From assembly GCF_001468005.1 (NCBI RefSeq), contig NZ_LNYY01000019.1, positions 82,677 through 146,676 on the forward strand: 64,000 nucleotides of DNA, given 5' to 3'. This DNA comes from Legionella steelei (GTDB lineage Bacteria > Pseudomonadota > Gammaproteobacteria > Legionellales > Legionellaceae). The translations under genes and the position numbers were made by a program. Under the pieces are notes generated by a model, which was given only the letters and a program-made list of their open reading frames with translations, did not search any database and was not told the DNA's origin. Below are positions 17,931 to 27,599 of the stretch, one piece after another (the first letter of the stretch is position 1; each line of letters begins with the position of its first letter).

Positions 17931-19349
17931 ATGACATGGGTTGTTGCAATTATTGGTTCGGTTGCCGGTTTTTTGTTTGGTTACGATGAAGGAATCATTG
18001 CTGGTTCTTTAGAGTTAGTCAAAAATCATTTTGAATTGAATGCAATGCATATTGGTATCATGGCCTCGGCCTTACCCTTTGGTGCTCTATTTGGTTCTAT
18101 GCTGATTGGTGCGATTACTGCATCAAAAGGTGCAAAACGTTTTGGTCGTCGAACATTACTGTCTTTTTCGGGGACGATGTTTTTTTTAGGCGCATTAGGT
18201 GCTGGATTCGCTGATTCTATTACAGTACTCATTATCTCTCGACTGGTACTTGGCATAGCAATCGGAGTGGCCTCTGTAATGACACCTTTGTACCTGGCTG
18301 AAACGGCGACATATGAGACAAGAGGCGCGGTAGTTGCTATTTATCAATTAGCGATGACTTTAGGGATTGTTTGCTCCTATTCAGTAAATTACTTGCTGCT
18401 TGAAAATCATGATTGGCGCGCCATGTTTGCTTCAAGTGCTTTCCCAGCCTTGGTTTTAAGCATCGGAATTTTACTCATGCCAGAGTCTCCAAGATGGTTG
18501 TGCAGTGTAGGACGTCGTGATGCAGCATCTAAGGCTTTAAAAAAATTACGGAACGGCCATTCCATCGAGCATGAGTTGCATGACATTGAAATGACATTAG
18601 CTAATGAACCGAAAAAAGGCAGTTGGTTGTTGTTATTTAAGAGCCCTTTATTGCCTGTTTTGATGTTAGGGACTATGTTGTTTTGTCTGCAGCAATTGAG
18701 TGGGATCAACGTAGTTATCTATTTTGCACCCGAAATTTTTAAAAATTTAGGTATGAATAGTACTGCGGGGCAAATATTAGCAACCATTGGCATTGGTTTG
18801 GTTAATTTATTGGTGACTATTATTGCGATGCTCAGTGTGGATAAAGTAGGGCGTCGTAAACTGCTGCTGTTTGGTTTTTCTGGTATGTTCGTCAGCCTGT
18901 TGGCTTTATGCATATTTTCTCTAAATCAAGCCGTTTGGCTTCCATATTTGTCTGTTGCATGCCTTATTTTTTATATTTTTTCTTTTGCAGTGAGTTTGGG
19001 ACCAATACCGCATATTGCAATGGCTGAAATCTTTCCCTTGCACGTACGTGGTGCCGGTATGGGGTTTTCTGCTATGAGCAACTGGACGTTTAATACAGTC
19101 GTCATTTTTAGTTTCCCTATTTTGGAAAATATGATGGGGATTGAGTATACCTTTGCTTTGTATGGAGTGATTTGTCTTTTTGGCCTAATCTATACCTATT
19201 TTTATATGCCTGAAACAAAGAACCTTAGTTTAGAGCAAATTGAAAATTATATCGTGGCAGGTAAGCCATTACGTCTGTTGGGGCGTAAAGAGATACCCAC
19301 TACCGAAGATGTCGGTAAAAAAGAACCATCTTATTTGACGTCTGCCTAA
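17931..19349 (+). CDS. MFS sugar porter (sugar:H+ symporter)
   Basis: A 472-aa, 12-TM transporter of the sugar porter family, probably importing glucose for glk. It has GYDEGIIAGSL in helix 1, the duplicated loops KRFGRRTLL and DKVGRRKLLLFG, PESPRWLCSVGRRD before the central loop, the substrate-site segment LQQLSGINVVIYFAP and the C-terminal signature PETKNLSLEQIE. A repeat-family fragment, GAGTCTGTTTACAATTC, lies right before its AAGGAG ribosome site. In L. pneumophila the gene at this position is often called ywtG. Confidence 0.92.
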   Translation: MTWVVAIIGSVAGFLFGYDEGIIAGSLELVKNHFELNAMHIGIMASALPFGALFGSMLIGAITASKGAKRFGRRTLLSFSGTMFFLGALGAGFADSITVLIISRLVLGIAIGVASVMTPLYLAETATYETRGAVVAIYQLAMTLGIVCSYSVNYLLLENHDWRAMFASSAFPALVLSIGILLMPESPRWLCSVGRRDAASKALKKLRNGHSIEHELHDIEMTLANEPKKGSWLLLFKSPLLPVLMLGTMLFCLQQLSGINVVIYFAPEIFKNLGMNSTAGQILATIGIGLVNLLVTIIAMLSVDKVGRRKLLLFGFSGMFVSLLALCIFSLNQAVWLPYLSVACLIFYIFSFAVSLGPIPHIAMAEIFPLHVRGAGMGFSAMSNWTFNTVVIFSFPILENMMGIEYTFALYGVICLFGLIYTYFYMPETKNLSLEQIENYIVAGKPLRLLGRKEIPTTEDVGKKEPSYLTSA

Positions 19350-19377
19350 GGGGGGATTGCATGCATTATCGGGGATA

Positions 19378-19463
19378 CGTCATCCCGAATGCAGTGAAGG
19401 ATTTCCAAAATGCTAAGGTGTGTCAATCAGGTGATCCTTCGTCGTAAACTACTCAGGATGACG
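19378..19463. repeat. CGTCATCC/GGATGACG inverted repeat
   Basis: CGTCATCC (19378-19385) and GGATGACG (19456-19463) bracket a stretch that itself has opposed GAAGGAT and ATCCTTC blocks. This is a dispersed palindromic intergenic element; a diverged relative (ATCCC...GGGATGACG) is at 63734-63757. Confidence 0.6.
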
Positions 19464-19490
19464 GTAATTGTTTAGACAAGAGCATGTTAG

Positions 19491-19510
19491 GCTGGGCTTT
19501 CACGCCCAGC
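19491..19510. repeat. GCTGGGC/GCCCAGC palindrome
   Basis: GCTGGGC-N6-GCCCAGC lies between the sugar porter and glucoamylase genes. The same 7-bp arms recur at 59174, 63792 and, slightly altered, 59249, marking a dispersed REP-like family. Here it can also act as a hairpin between two convergent transcripts. Confidence 0.6.
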
Positions 19511-19545
19511 GTTTGTACTGTCTAGCGAAGTTGGTTGTTGAGAAG

Positions 19546-20832
19546 TTATTTCAACTTGTTTGTTAGTTTCTCTCTTAACTCAATAGCACGTAAAACAGCC
19601 ACATAGCTCCAGGTCAGCGATGGAGCTCCTTGTTGGATCCCCGTATTTAAGTTAATTTGCTCACTTAATTTCATGCTGGGAGCATATTTTTTTATAAGTT
19701 TCAGATAATTATCACCAACTTGGATGTGTTTTGTTATCTCTGATTGATGAATTTTATCTAAGGGCAAACTATCGGCAAGCGTATAATAATATTCAGCCAT
19801 AGTCGCGGTTAAAATAAACCATGGATTTCCTATACTATTGGTTTGATATCCATCGTAGGTGTCACCAGGATAACGTCCAAATAAAATTTCTCCCGCATGA
19901 TTCTTATTAATTGGAAACATGGAGTTAAACTGTTCATATAAAGCCCGAACCGTATTTTGAGTATAAGAGCTATTGGGCGATAAAACGCTATTCTCTTGTG
20001 GGTTCAATAAAATACCCAAAATCACTGCTGAATCAAGTTCTAAAGTTTTTTGAGGTCCTGGATGTGGTAAAAGCGTTGCTTGGATTGTTTTATGAGTCAG
20101 ATCTAAATGTTGCTTTAGGCGATCATTTATCATTTCCGCTTGCTGTTCATAGTAAACTGCAGCTTTATTATCATTGAGGCGGCGAGCAAGCATCGCACCA
20201 TCATAGAGCGCTTTTTGCTGTACCATAGCTGTAAAAAAATGATGTCCTAGTACTTCTTCCCAAAGGTCAAAGTTTTTCTCAGACCAGTGATGAGCAGTGT
20301 ATTCCAAATCCATTTTAATTACGCCCATTGCATAGGGATCCAAATTATTATTATACAGATTGGTTTTTACATATTCTGTTTCATTATCATCTAAGAGCTG
20401 TTGGGCAAAACGGATTAAAACAGATGCTCTTAAGGCAGGACCATCATTTTGTGGTCTTCCCCAGGACCCATCAAAAGGGTAACCATCAACATAAAATTTA
20501 GGCTCACCCAATATATCTTGCCCAGGTAATGGATCATCTTGATGCTGAAGTTTTTGAGTCCAGGAAACATAATTAAATAAGTGCTTTTTATAGCCAAATG
20601 CATGTGAGGACTCATACCATGTTTCAATCAAGCTCATGGCAATCGCAGAATCACGAATCCAATCATAATAGTAATCTGGATTTTGTTTTGAGGGGGCTGC
20701 GACTATAGCTCCATGAGAATGAATATTGGCAAAAAAATGTTGCTTCAGCTTTTGAATGTCTTCTGTACTAAATACAGAACCTATTGCTTGAGAAACAAAA
20801 AATATCATTAAAAAACAGATCCTTTTCAACAT
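19546..20832 (-). CDS. gamA: secreted GH15 glucoamylase
   Basis: A 428-aa glycoside hydrolase family 15 enzyme that releases glucose from starch or glycogen. A signal peptide (MLKRICFLMIFFVSQAIGS) is followed by the (alpha/alpha)6-barrel motifs DYYYDWIRDSAIAMSLIETW, SWGRPQNDGPALRASVLI with the acid/base region, MDLEYTAHHWSEKNFDLWEE and GNPWFILTATMAEYYYTLAD. It faces the Entner-Doudoroff operon, matching the L. pneumophila arrangement in which the eukaryotic-like GamA sits beside it. Its product feeds the sugar porter and glk. Confidence 0.92.
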   Translation of the reverse strand: MLKRICFLMIFFVSQAIGSVFSTEDIQKLKQHFFANIHSHGAIVAAPSKQNPDYYYDWIRDSAIAMSLIETWYESSHAFGYKKHLFNYVSWTQKLQHQDDPLPGQDILGEPKFYVDGYPFDGSWGRPQNDGPALRASVLIRFAQQLLDDNETEYVKTNLYNNNLDPYAMGVIKMDLEYTAHHWSEKNFDLWEEVLGHHFFTAMVQQKALYDGAMLARRLNDNKAAVYYEQQAEMINDRLKQHLDLTHKTIQATLLPHPGPQKTLELDSAVILGILLNPQENSVLSPNSSYTQNTVRALYEQFNSMFPINKNHAGEILFGRYPGDTYDGYQTNSIGNPWFILTATMAEYYYTLADSLPLDKIHQSEITKHIQVGDNYLKLIKKYAPSMKLSEQINLNTGIQQGAPSLTWSYVAVLRAIELREKLTNKLK

Positions 20833-21027
20833 AATCTCCTATAAAAGTTGCACGGTTTCATAGTACATTAAATTAAATGCACAGAGTATAGGGTTATTCA
20901 TGATGTGCTCTAAAGTTCTGGATCTGCGACGTTACAAGCGCACGGAGAGCAGAGCCTCCAAACCCTACTTTTTTTCCATTTTTTGAGCTATATAACTATC
21001 TAGTATTCTTAAGAAAGGGATCCTTCC

Positions 21028-21849
21028 ATGCTTCGCTTACGCAAAAATAGAGTTGGCTTGATTGTCTTCAGTTGTTTTTTTATTTCTATTGTCTATGCTG
21101 ACCCACTCCCACCCTCATCGCTTTGGATAAATACGCAAGACGATTCACGACCATTATTGGTATTGAATCAAAAAAACCAATTAGTTCCTAAAACGATTCA
21201 AACTGAAAAAGAGAACTATATTTTGCAACTACGTTATCCGCAAATTGTCGGGAGCCCCTTACCTCCGGCCGCTCATGATTTTAATCACTTGTTACAATCC
21301 TTTGTCGATAAAGAAACAAATCAATTTAGAAATGAAATCATGCACACAACACCAAGTAAATCGACCGATGTGATGCAAAATAACCTAAAAATAAATTACG
21401 TTTTAGCAGGTTTCGTATCTCAATCACAACATACTGAATACATCAGTACCCGCCTAGAGATTGATTCTTTTGTGCATGGCATGGCTCATCCTCGTCATCA
21501 AACGCAAGTGTTTAACTATGACTTAGGGCATAATAAGTTACTGTCGTTAAGCGATTTGTTTGAGCCAAATAGTGGTTATTTAGATAAGATTTCTTCTTAT
21601 TGCTCTAAAGAATTAAGTACTAAAAAACTTCCTCCAGAAATGATTAAAACCGGAGCTGGACCTAGCATGGGAAATTATAAAAATTGGAATCTAACGTTAA
21701 GCGGTTTATTAATTACCTTTGATGAGGGGCAGGTGGCCCCGCGTTATAATGGAGTTCAGGAAGTACTCATCCCTTATGAGGTATTAAAAGATAGCTACAC
21801 GCATGCAACGGCCTGTACTCTTTTTGTTATTAGTTGTGATGGGACTTAA
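21028..21849 (+). CDS. exported RsiV/DUF3298-like protein
   Basis: A 273-aa protein with a signal peptide (to about residue 25, ISIVYADP). The mid part YPQIVGSPLPPAAHDFNHLL and the C-terminal region FVHGMAHPRHQTQVFNYDLG, LLSLSDLFEPNSGYLDKIS, LLITFDEGQVAPRYNGVQEVLIPYE match the DUF3298/DUF4163 architecture of RsiV-type anti-sigma ectodomains and PdaC-like proteins. There is no anti-sigma or TM domain here, so it is probably a free periplasmic protein. Function not known. Confidence 0.8.
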   Translation: MLRLRKNRVGLIVFSCFFISIVYADPLPPSSLWINTQDDSRPLLVLNQKNQLVPKTIQTEKENYILQLRYPQIVGSPLPPAAHDFNHLLQSFVDKETNQFRNEIMHTTPSKSTDVMQNNLKINYVLAGFVSQSQHTEYISTRLEIDSFVHGMAHPRHQTQVFNYDLGHNKLLSLSDLFEPNSGYLDKISSYCSKELSTKKLPPEMIKTGAGPSMGNYKNWNLTLSGLLITFDEGQVAPRYNGVQEVLIPYEVLKDSYTHATACTLFVISCDGT

Positions 21850-21914
21850 ATGCTGGGATGCTGCATTTTGCTTGCTTCTCGAATGAGTATCATAATCGAC
21901 GATAGGAATAACAC

Positions 21915-22619
21915 ATGATAAAGCTTTATCAATTTCCCACTGCGTGGTCACTACCTAATCCCAGTCCATTTTGTATGAAGCTGGAAACCTATTTGCGAAT
22001 GGCGAAACTTCCTTTTGAAATTGTAACCGTTGTTGATCCGCGAAAAGCGTTAAAAGGAAAACTACCCATCATTAGTGATGATGGAAAAAAAATAGCAGAC
22101 AGTGGCTTTATTATCGATTATTTACAAAAAAAATATGGTGTGCCTTTGGATGGGCATTTAACTGCGATGCAAAAAGCAGAAGCGCTGGCAATAAGGCGTA
22201 TGCTCGAAGAGCACCTGTATTGGATCATTGTTTATTCACGCTGGATTGATAATCGATATTGGCCAATTACTAAAGAGGCTTTTTTTGGTCAGCTTAAAAA
22301 GCCTCTTTATTACTTTATTCCTCAATTAATTCAAAGAAAAACAAGGCAGGATCTTTATCGACAGGGAATAGGTCGACATAGTACTGTAGAGGTGTATCAA
22401 TTAGGTATCGATGATTTGCATGCTCTGAGTACTCTATTGGAACAAAATGATTTTTGTATGGGTGATCAGCCTGCCAGCATCGATGCCAGTGTTTATGCAT
22501 TTCTCATGGGTATTATCCAGCCGCCTATCCATTCTCCATTACAAGATTATGCGAAATCACAGCCCCATTTTTTTAGCTATTGTGAACGTATGGCGCAGAT
22601 GTTTTATCCTGAGCGTTAA
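21915..22619 (+). CDS. glutathione S-transferase family protein
   Basis: The 234-aa product has an N-terminal thioredoxin-like GST domain (IKLYQFPTAWSLPNPSPFCMKLETYLRM, GKLPIISDDGKKIADSGFII with the glutathione-contacting DSGFI) and a helical C-terminal domain ending in QPASIDASVYAFLMGI. The FAX/metaxin-like arrangement (long insertion, W-rich YWIIVYSRWIDNRYWP) suggests the GST_N_4/GST_C_6 type. No partner gene; substrate unknown. Confidence 0.85.
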   Translation: MIKLYQFPTAWSLPNPSPFCMKLETYLRMAKLPFEIVTVVDPRKALKGKLPIISDDGKKIADSGFIIDYLQKKYGVPLDGHLTAMQKAEALAIRRMLEEHLYWIIVYSRWIDNRYWPITKEAFFGQLKKPLYYFIPQLIQRKTRQDLYRQGIGRHSTVEVYQLGIDDLHALSTLLEQNDFCMGDQPASIDASVYAFLMGIIQPPIHSPLQDYAKSQPHFFSYCERMAQMFYPER

Positions 22620-22666
22620 ATTATAAAACTAAAAATTTTGTTACTTCTAAAATACTAACAAAGTGC

Positions 22667-23422
22667 TTAAGGCTTGTAATATTTTTGATAAATCGAGGCA
22701 TAAGTTCCATCTTTTTGAATGTTGAGAATGGCTTTATTTATTGCCTCAATTAATTTTGCTTTATCTGCGAGAGCGACGATACCATAACCTTCCCCTAATG
22801 CTTGGTCAGGGCCTACCAGTTTAATATTATAAAAATTATTATTGGATAACTCATGTGCAATGGCATTATTAAGCACAATCACATCAATTTTATTTTGTGC
22901 CAAAGCAGATAAGAGATCGGCCGTAGCCTGATAAGCAATAATTTGATTATGAGTACTGTAAGGTGATTGCAGCAGCAAGTTATAAAAAGTACTTTTAATG
23001 ACACCAATTTTTTTGTTTTTTATGTCAGCAATCTTATTGATAGAGCCGCTTTTTAAAGTAACAAACTGAATCTTACTGACGGCATAAGGAAGACTAATGG
23101 CATAGTGTTGCAAATTAGCCGATGTATAGGGTTTGGCTTGAACGAGTAAATCAATGTCGCCATTGTCCAATAACTTTAATTGATTATTTAAGGTTATATC
23201 TTCGTAGACGCATTTTTCTCCAATGCGTTTGCATATATCATTCATGATATCAATGCAAAAACCAAAGTAATACGGACCCTTAGCCGTATTAACGCGTTCG
23301 ACAATAGGAAGTCCTGAGAGCGTGATACCCACTTTTAATGGGCTGCTAAAAGCGCGCGCGCAGATGCACAGTACCAAGATAAAGACCACTATGCTTCGCT
23401 TTTGGATTTTGGTTAAGCTCAT
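22667..23422 (-). CDS. periplasmic amino-acid-type solute-binding protein
   Basis: A 251-aa SBP_bac_3 family protein with a signal peptide (cleavage near ARAFSSP) and the domain signatures GPYYFGFCIDIMNDICKRIG, LLDNGDIDLLVQAKPYT, GVIKSTFYNLLLQSP and AINKAILNIQKDGTYASIYQKY. It would capture amino acids or related small ligands. No ABC permease or ATPase gene is adjacent, so it works with components elsewhere or acts as a sensor. Confidence 0.88.
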   Translation of the reverse strand: MSLTKIQKRSIVVFILVLCICARAFSSPLKVGITLSGLPIVERVNTAKGPYYFGFCIDIMNDICKRIGEKCVYEDITLNNQLKLLDNGDIDLLVQAKPYTSANLQHYAISLPYAVSKIQFVTLKSGSINKIADIKNKKIGVIKSTFYNLLLQSPYSTHNQIIAYQATADLLSALAQNKIDVIVLNNAIAHELSNNNFYNIKLVGPDQALGEGYGIVALADKAKLIEAINKAILNIQKDGTYASIYQKYYKP

Positions 23423-23518
23423 GTTATTCCATTGCTTTTTTCTTAGACTTTACGTAGTGAACTATGCTCTTGTCAATGTTAGGACTTGAGATAGATGAGT
23501 TTTTTTTCTAGGAAATTA

Positions 23519-26500
23519 CTACGTGTTAGTTTTTTTTATTATGTTCGAGATCATAAAATAAACGGCAGGGAGCACAAATGAAGTAAATAATGTACCGATG
23601 CACAAGCCGCCAATAAGCACTGTGCCTATCGCCTGTCTGGCTTCGGCTCCCGCATCATGTGAGAGGACTAAGGGGATAGCGCCAAAAACCATAGCGCCTG
23701 TAGTCATAAGGATAGGGCGTAGCCTTAATGAGCACGATTTTTTTATTGCGTCTGCTAAAGTGAACCCTTCTTTCTGCAACTGGTTGGCAAATTCTACAAT
23801 CAAAATCCCATGCTTACTGATCAGTCCGACTAAAGTGACCAGTCCAACTTGAGTAAAGATATTTAGAGATTGGCCAAATAAGTACGCGAACAGTAATGCC
23901 CCAAAACACGCTAAAGGTACGGTGAACAGAATAATAAACGGATAAACAAAGTTTTCGAATTGTGCTGCAAGAATGGCATAAATAAAGAGAATTGCTAATG
24001 CGAATAACAAAACCATGGTATGTGATGACTCATTATAGGCTTTAGCAGCACCTGTCCAACTTAATTTATACTGGTGGGGGAGATTGTCTTTCGCCAATTT
24101 CATGAGTTTATTCATTCCATTTTTAAAGGATAGTTGTTTGGGTAATTGGGCATATAAAGTGGTCGAACGCATTTGATTGACGTGTTCCAGTGCTGTGGGT
24201 TGTGCGTGTCGCTTCATTTGTGCTACGGAACCTAACGAAACGCGTTTTCCAGTGGGAGTCGTAAGATACAGTTCATCTAAAGTCCAAGGTTTAGATGAAC
24301 CTTCCAATGTTAGGTTATAGGACACACCATCTTTTTGAAAAGACATGGACTTATCGCCACTGAAAAACACCTCTATGGTTTTCGCCAATTGTGCTGGCGT
24401 CAAGTCCAATTGAGCTAAAGTATTTTTATCTATATTGATAGAGTATCCCATGGAATCAAGACGTAAATCATAGCGAGTAGAGGCAAATTCTTTACTTTGA
24501 TCTAACAATTTTTTTAAATGCTCTGTTGCTTCAAATAACTGTCGGAAATTTTCAGTAGTGGAAATAACGAGTTCCAATTCTGAATTGTTGCGCGCATCAT
24601 CTACTCCAGGTAAGCCGGAATCCCAGCTCCAGACAGAAGCATCTACTGAGGGTAATTGCTCTGTTTTCGGTTTTAATGAAGTAACAATTTGCTCTGCAGA
24701 ACGATTTCTTTGCTTATGGGGTTTTAAAGGCATGACAATGCTGCTACCCCAATTTCCAAGAAAAGTTAATGTATTGTTCGCCTCAGGGATTTTACCTATA
24801 GACTGCTGGATGCGTTTCGTATTGGCCTCCAACGTATCTAAGTTATCCCCAGATAGAGGAGGGGTATAGATTCCTATTAAGCTGCGATCTTCCTTGGGTG
24901 CTGTTTCACCGGGCATTATTTTATAAAAGAGTACGCTTAGACTTAATGACAAGAAGAGTAGGAAGAGTGTGGTTTTTTTTCGATAAATTATTACGCTCAG
25001 TAATTTATAATAGTATTGGGCCAGTGCATTCAGGAAATTATCGATAGCAGGCCATAAATGTTTGGTATTTTTATGTAGGAAAGTGGCACACATTAAAGGG
25101 GATAGGGTTAGAGCAACTACTCCTGAGATGAATACACTCCCGGCCAAAGCCACAGCAAATTCGATAAATAGCTGACCAATCATGCCATCAATCAAAGCAA
25201 TAGGTGCATAAACACTGGTTAAGGTGAGTGTCATCGCAATAATAGCAAACCCTATTTGTTTGGAGCCTTTAAGGGCTGCCTCCATAGGTGATAAATCATC
25301 TTCGATATGACGCCAGATATTCTCAAGAACAATAATCGCATCATCTACAACCAAACCAACGGCCAATACCATTGCCAGAAGGGTCATTTGGTTTATCGTA
25401 AAGCCGGCAACCTTCAAAAATAATAAAGAGCCAAAAAGTGAAATTGGGATTGCAATTAAGGGAATTATTGTAGCGCGAACATTGCGTAAAAAGATAAAAA
25501 TGATGGCTAAGACTAAGAAAATGGACTCAAGAATGGACGATTGGATGTTTTTAAGAGATGCTTTAATGAATTCGGATTGATCAATAATAATTCGAGTTTT
25601 GATGTCATCAGGCAAACCTTTCTTCAAGGCCCTCAGTTCTTTGCGTACACTTTGTGATACTTCAATTGGATTTGCATCATTAGCACGATTAATAGCAAGT
25701 ACTAAACCTGGATGCCCATTGACTTTGACACGAAATTGGTTGTTATCCGTAGTTAATTGAATTTGGGCTAATGACTTAAGAAAAACAGGATGGTGGTTTT
25801 GCGTTTTAATCACCAAGTTTTCATAATCTTCTGGAGTTTTTAATTCGAAATCAAGTGTCGTTGGGATCTTATTCTGATAATTACCTGCTGGCAGAGATAA
25901 GTGGTTGTTGTCAATTGCATTAGCAATCTCATCGACATTGATGCCAAATGTATATAATTTTTTTTGATCTAAGCGAACTGCATACGTGAACGGTTGTCCC
26001 CATACTTCGACTGAGGCAACTCCTTTTAGGCTTCGAAACACATTTTTCAGATTCAAATTAGCATAGTGTGTGAGTTCGCCGAAATTTAACGAAGAAGATT
26101 CCAGCGCGATGCCTATAAACGGTAAGCCATCTGCTTGTCTTTGGCGTTCAATTATGGGTGTTTTTACTGCTGATGGAAGCTGGGCTAATCGTGCTGCTTC
26201 ATGCGTGGCATTCAGAGCTTTCTCCATAGGGGTTCCGGGGCGAAATCGCAAGGTAATGCGAGAGCTTCCCGCATTAGAACGCGATGTCATCATCTCCACT
26301 CCTTCTACGCCAGCAAGCTGATCTTCTAACACATTAGTGACTACAGATTCGACTAATTCAGGGCTGGCATTGGGGTAGTTGGTGTTTACTGTAATGATTG
26401 GAAAACTGATGTTGGGATATTCTCTTAAGGATAATGAATGGAAACACAACATTCCCAAAAGCAGAATCATGCAATTAAGAATAATTGAAATAACTGGATG

Positions 26501-26527
26501 TTTTAAAAAATAGCTCGTAAACTTCAT
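23519..26527 (-). CDS. RND efflux pump, HAE1-type inner membrane transporter
   Basis: The 1002-aa product is a proton-driven tripartite efflux pump subunit. It has the N-terminal LREYPNISFPIITVNTNYPN, a large periplasmic domain, 12 membrane segments with the helix-4 proton relay GLVVDDAIIVLENI (two adjacent Asp) and the C-terminal GLISKHGILIVEFAN. It is slightly short of the usual 1030-1050 residues but has all domains. It follows its adaptor gene by ten bases; no outer-membrane channel gene is next to it, so it likely borrows a TolC homologue. Substrate cannot be predicted. Confidence 0.93.
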   Translation of the reverse strand: MKFTSYFLKHPVISIILNCMILLLGMLCFHSLSLREYPNISFPIITVNTNYPNASPELVESVVTNVLEDQLAGVEGVEMMTSRSNAGSSRITLRFRPGTPMEKALNATHEAARLAQLPSAVKTPIIERQRQADGLPFIGIALESSSLNFGELTHYANLNLKNVFRSLKGVASVEVWGQPFTYAVRLDQKKLYTFGINVDEIANAIDNNHLSLPAGNYQNKIPTTLDFELKTPEDYENLVIKTQNHHPVFLKSLAQIQLTTDNNQFRVKVNGHPGLVLAINRANDANPIEVSQSVRKELRALKKGLPDDIKTRIIIDQSEFIKASLKNIQSSILESIFLVLAIIFIFLRNVRATIIPLIAIPISLFGSLLFLKVAGFTINQMTLLAMVLAVGLVVDDAIIVLENIWRHIEDDLSPMEAALKGSKQIGFAIIAMTLTLTSVYAPIALIDGMIGQLFIEFAVALAGSVFISGVVALTLSPLMCATFLHKNTKHLWPAIDNFLNALAQYYYKLLSVIIYRKKTTLFLLFLSLSLSVLFYKIMPGETAPKEDRSLIGIYTPPLSGDNLDTLEANTKRIQQSIGKIPEANNTLTFLGNWGSSIVMPLKPHKQRNRSAEQIVTSLKPKTEQLPSVDASVWSWDSGLPGVDDARNNSELELVISTTENFRQLFEATEHLKKLLDQSKEFASTRYDLRLDSMGYSINIDKNTLAQLDLTPAQLAKTIEVFFSGDKSMSFQKDGVSYNLTLEGSSKPWTLDELYLTTPTGKRVSLGSVAQMKRHAQPTALEHVNQMRSTTLYAQLPKQLSFKNGMNKLMKLAKDNLPHQYKLSWTGAAKAYNESSHTMVLLFALAILFIYAILAAQFENFVYPFIILFTVPLACFGALLFAYLFGQSLNIFTQVGLVTLVGLISKHGILIVEFANQLQKEGFTLADAIKKSCSLRLRPILMTTGAMVFGAIPLVLSHDAGAEARQAIGTVLIGGLCIGTLFTSFVLPAVYFMISNIIKKTNT

Positions 26528-26537
26528 AACCGGCTGG

Positions 26538-27599
26538 CTAACCTTTATAAATTGAGACGTCCAGTCCTGGATATAATCGTTCGGGGTTTTTACTCACTAT
26601 TTGATCCCCAGATTTTAATCCTGAAATAATTTCTACCTTATCTTTTTCTTGTATTCCTGTTTTTACGGCAATAAGCTCTATTTTTTTATCAACTACCTTA
26701 TAAACGTGTGTTTTACCTTGTTTGAGAAATAAAGCTTGTGTGGGAATGATCAGAGTCTCTGTTTTTTTATTCACGACAAGCTGGCTGGATACGCTTGCGC
26801 CGATTAAGCAACGAGTGCATTGTATATCCACATCAGCAGGACACATATGTGTTTCATCATCTATCATTTTTTGTACGTGGTTCAAATGATAGCGCTGATT
26901 AAATATATAAATAGGTTGGTTTTCTGCAATAGCGTGATTATTGGTGCAAGGAATATCAATTTCTACGCTTAATGAATTAGGATCGTAAATGGTAACAATA
27001 GGCACACCTTCTGTTACTTGTGCTCCTTCTTTAATTTTAAATGCACCAATCACGCCATCAAATGGAGCATAAAAACGCATGTTTTTGAGCTCTATTTTAG
27101 TTCTAGCCCTTTCCTTTTGTGAATCTATCCAGATTCTTTTTTTCTCTTCGACTTCTCGAGCACTGACAAAGCCTGTTTTTTGCAAGCTTTTTAGGCGTTG
27201 GTATTGAGTGTTTTCTAGTTGTTCTGTTTCTTTTGAAAGTTGATAGCTTCGCTCAATATCCGGATTAGTTATTTTAGCAATTAAGTCACCTTTTTTGACT
27301 GTTTGTCCTGAGCTCATAAGGGTATCAAGCATCCCAGAACCTTTGGCAACAAGTATGGTTGCATGTTTAGGGCGTATGGTACCGATAAGTTTTATCGTTT
27401 TTTCAATAGTCGATGGAGTTACAGTAACTACTTCAACTATTTTAATAGGAGGTGGAGGAGAAATACTCGCATGATAATAGAATATATAGTAAACGCTCAG
27501 GGCAGTGAGTATGGTGCTTGACAATCCAATAGTCTTATACCGGGAACACAGGGTGTTCCTTACTCTTCGGATGATTAATCGCAGACTCACGAGATGCAC
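26538..27599 (-). CDS. RND efflux periplasmic adaptor (HlyD/AcrA family)
   Basis: A 353-aa membrane fusion protein with one N-terminal membrane segment (about residues 24-44), a biotinyl-lipoyl half motif ATILVAKGSGMLDTLMSSGQTVKKGDLIAKI, a coiled-coil hairpin with SARE in the loop, the second lipoyl half MRFYAPFDGVIGAFKIKEGAQVTEG and a C-terminal barrel. It couples the downstream RND transporter to an outer membrane channel. It overlaps hemH by 13 bases, which suggests read-through from the hemH transcript. Confidence 0.9.
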   Translation of the reverse strand: MHLVSLRLIIRRVRNTLCSRYKTIGLSSTILTALSVYYIFYYHASISPPPPIKIVEVVTVTPSTIEKTIKLIGTIRPKHATILVAKGSGMLDTLMSSGQTVKKGDLIAKITNPDIERSYQLSKETEQLENTQYQRLKSLQKTGFVSAREVEEKKRIWIDSQKERARTKIELKNMRFYAPFDGVIGAFKIKEGAQVTEGVPIVTIYDPNSLSVEIDIPCTNNHAIAENQPIYIFNQRYHLNHVQKMIDDETHMCPADVDIQCTRCLIGASVSSQLVVNKKTETLIIPTQALFLKQGKTHVYKVVDKKIELIAVKTGIQEKDKVEIISGLKSGDQIVSKNPERLYPGLDVSIYKG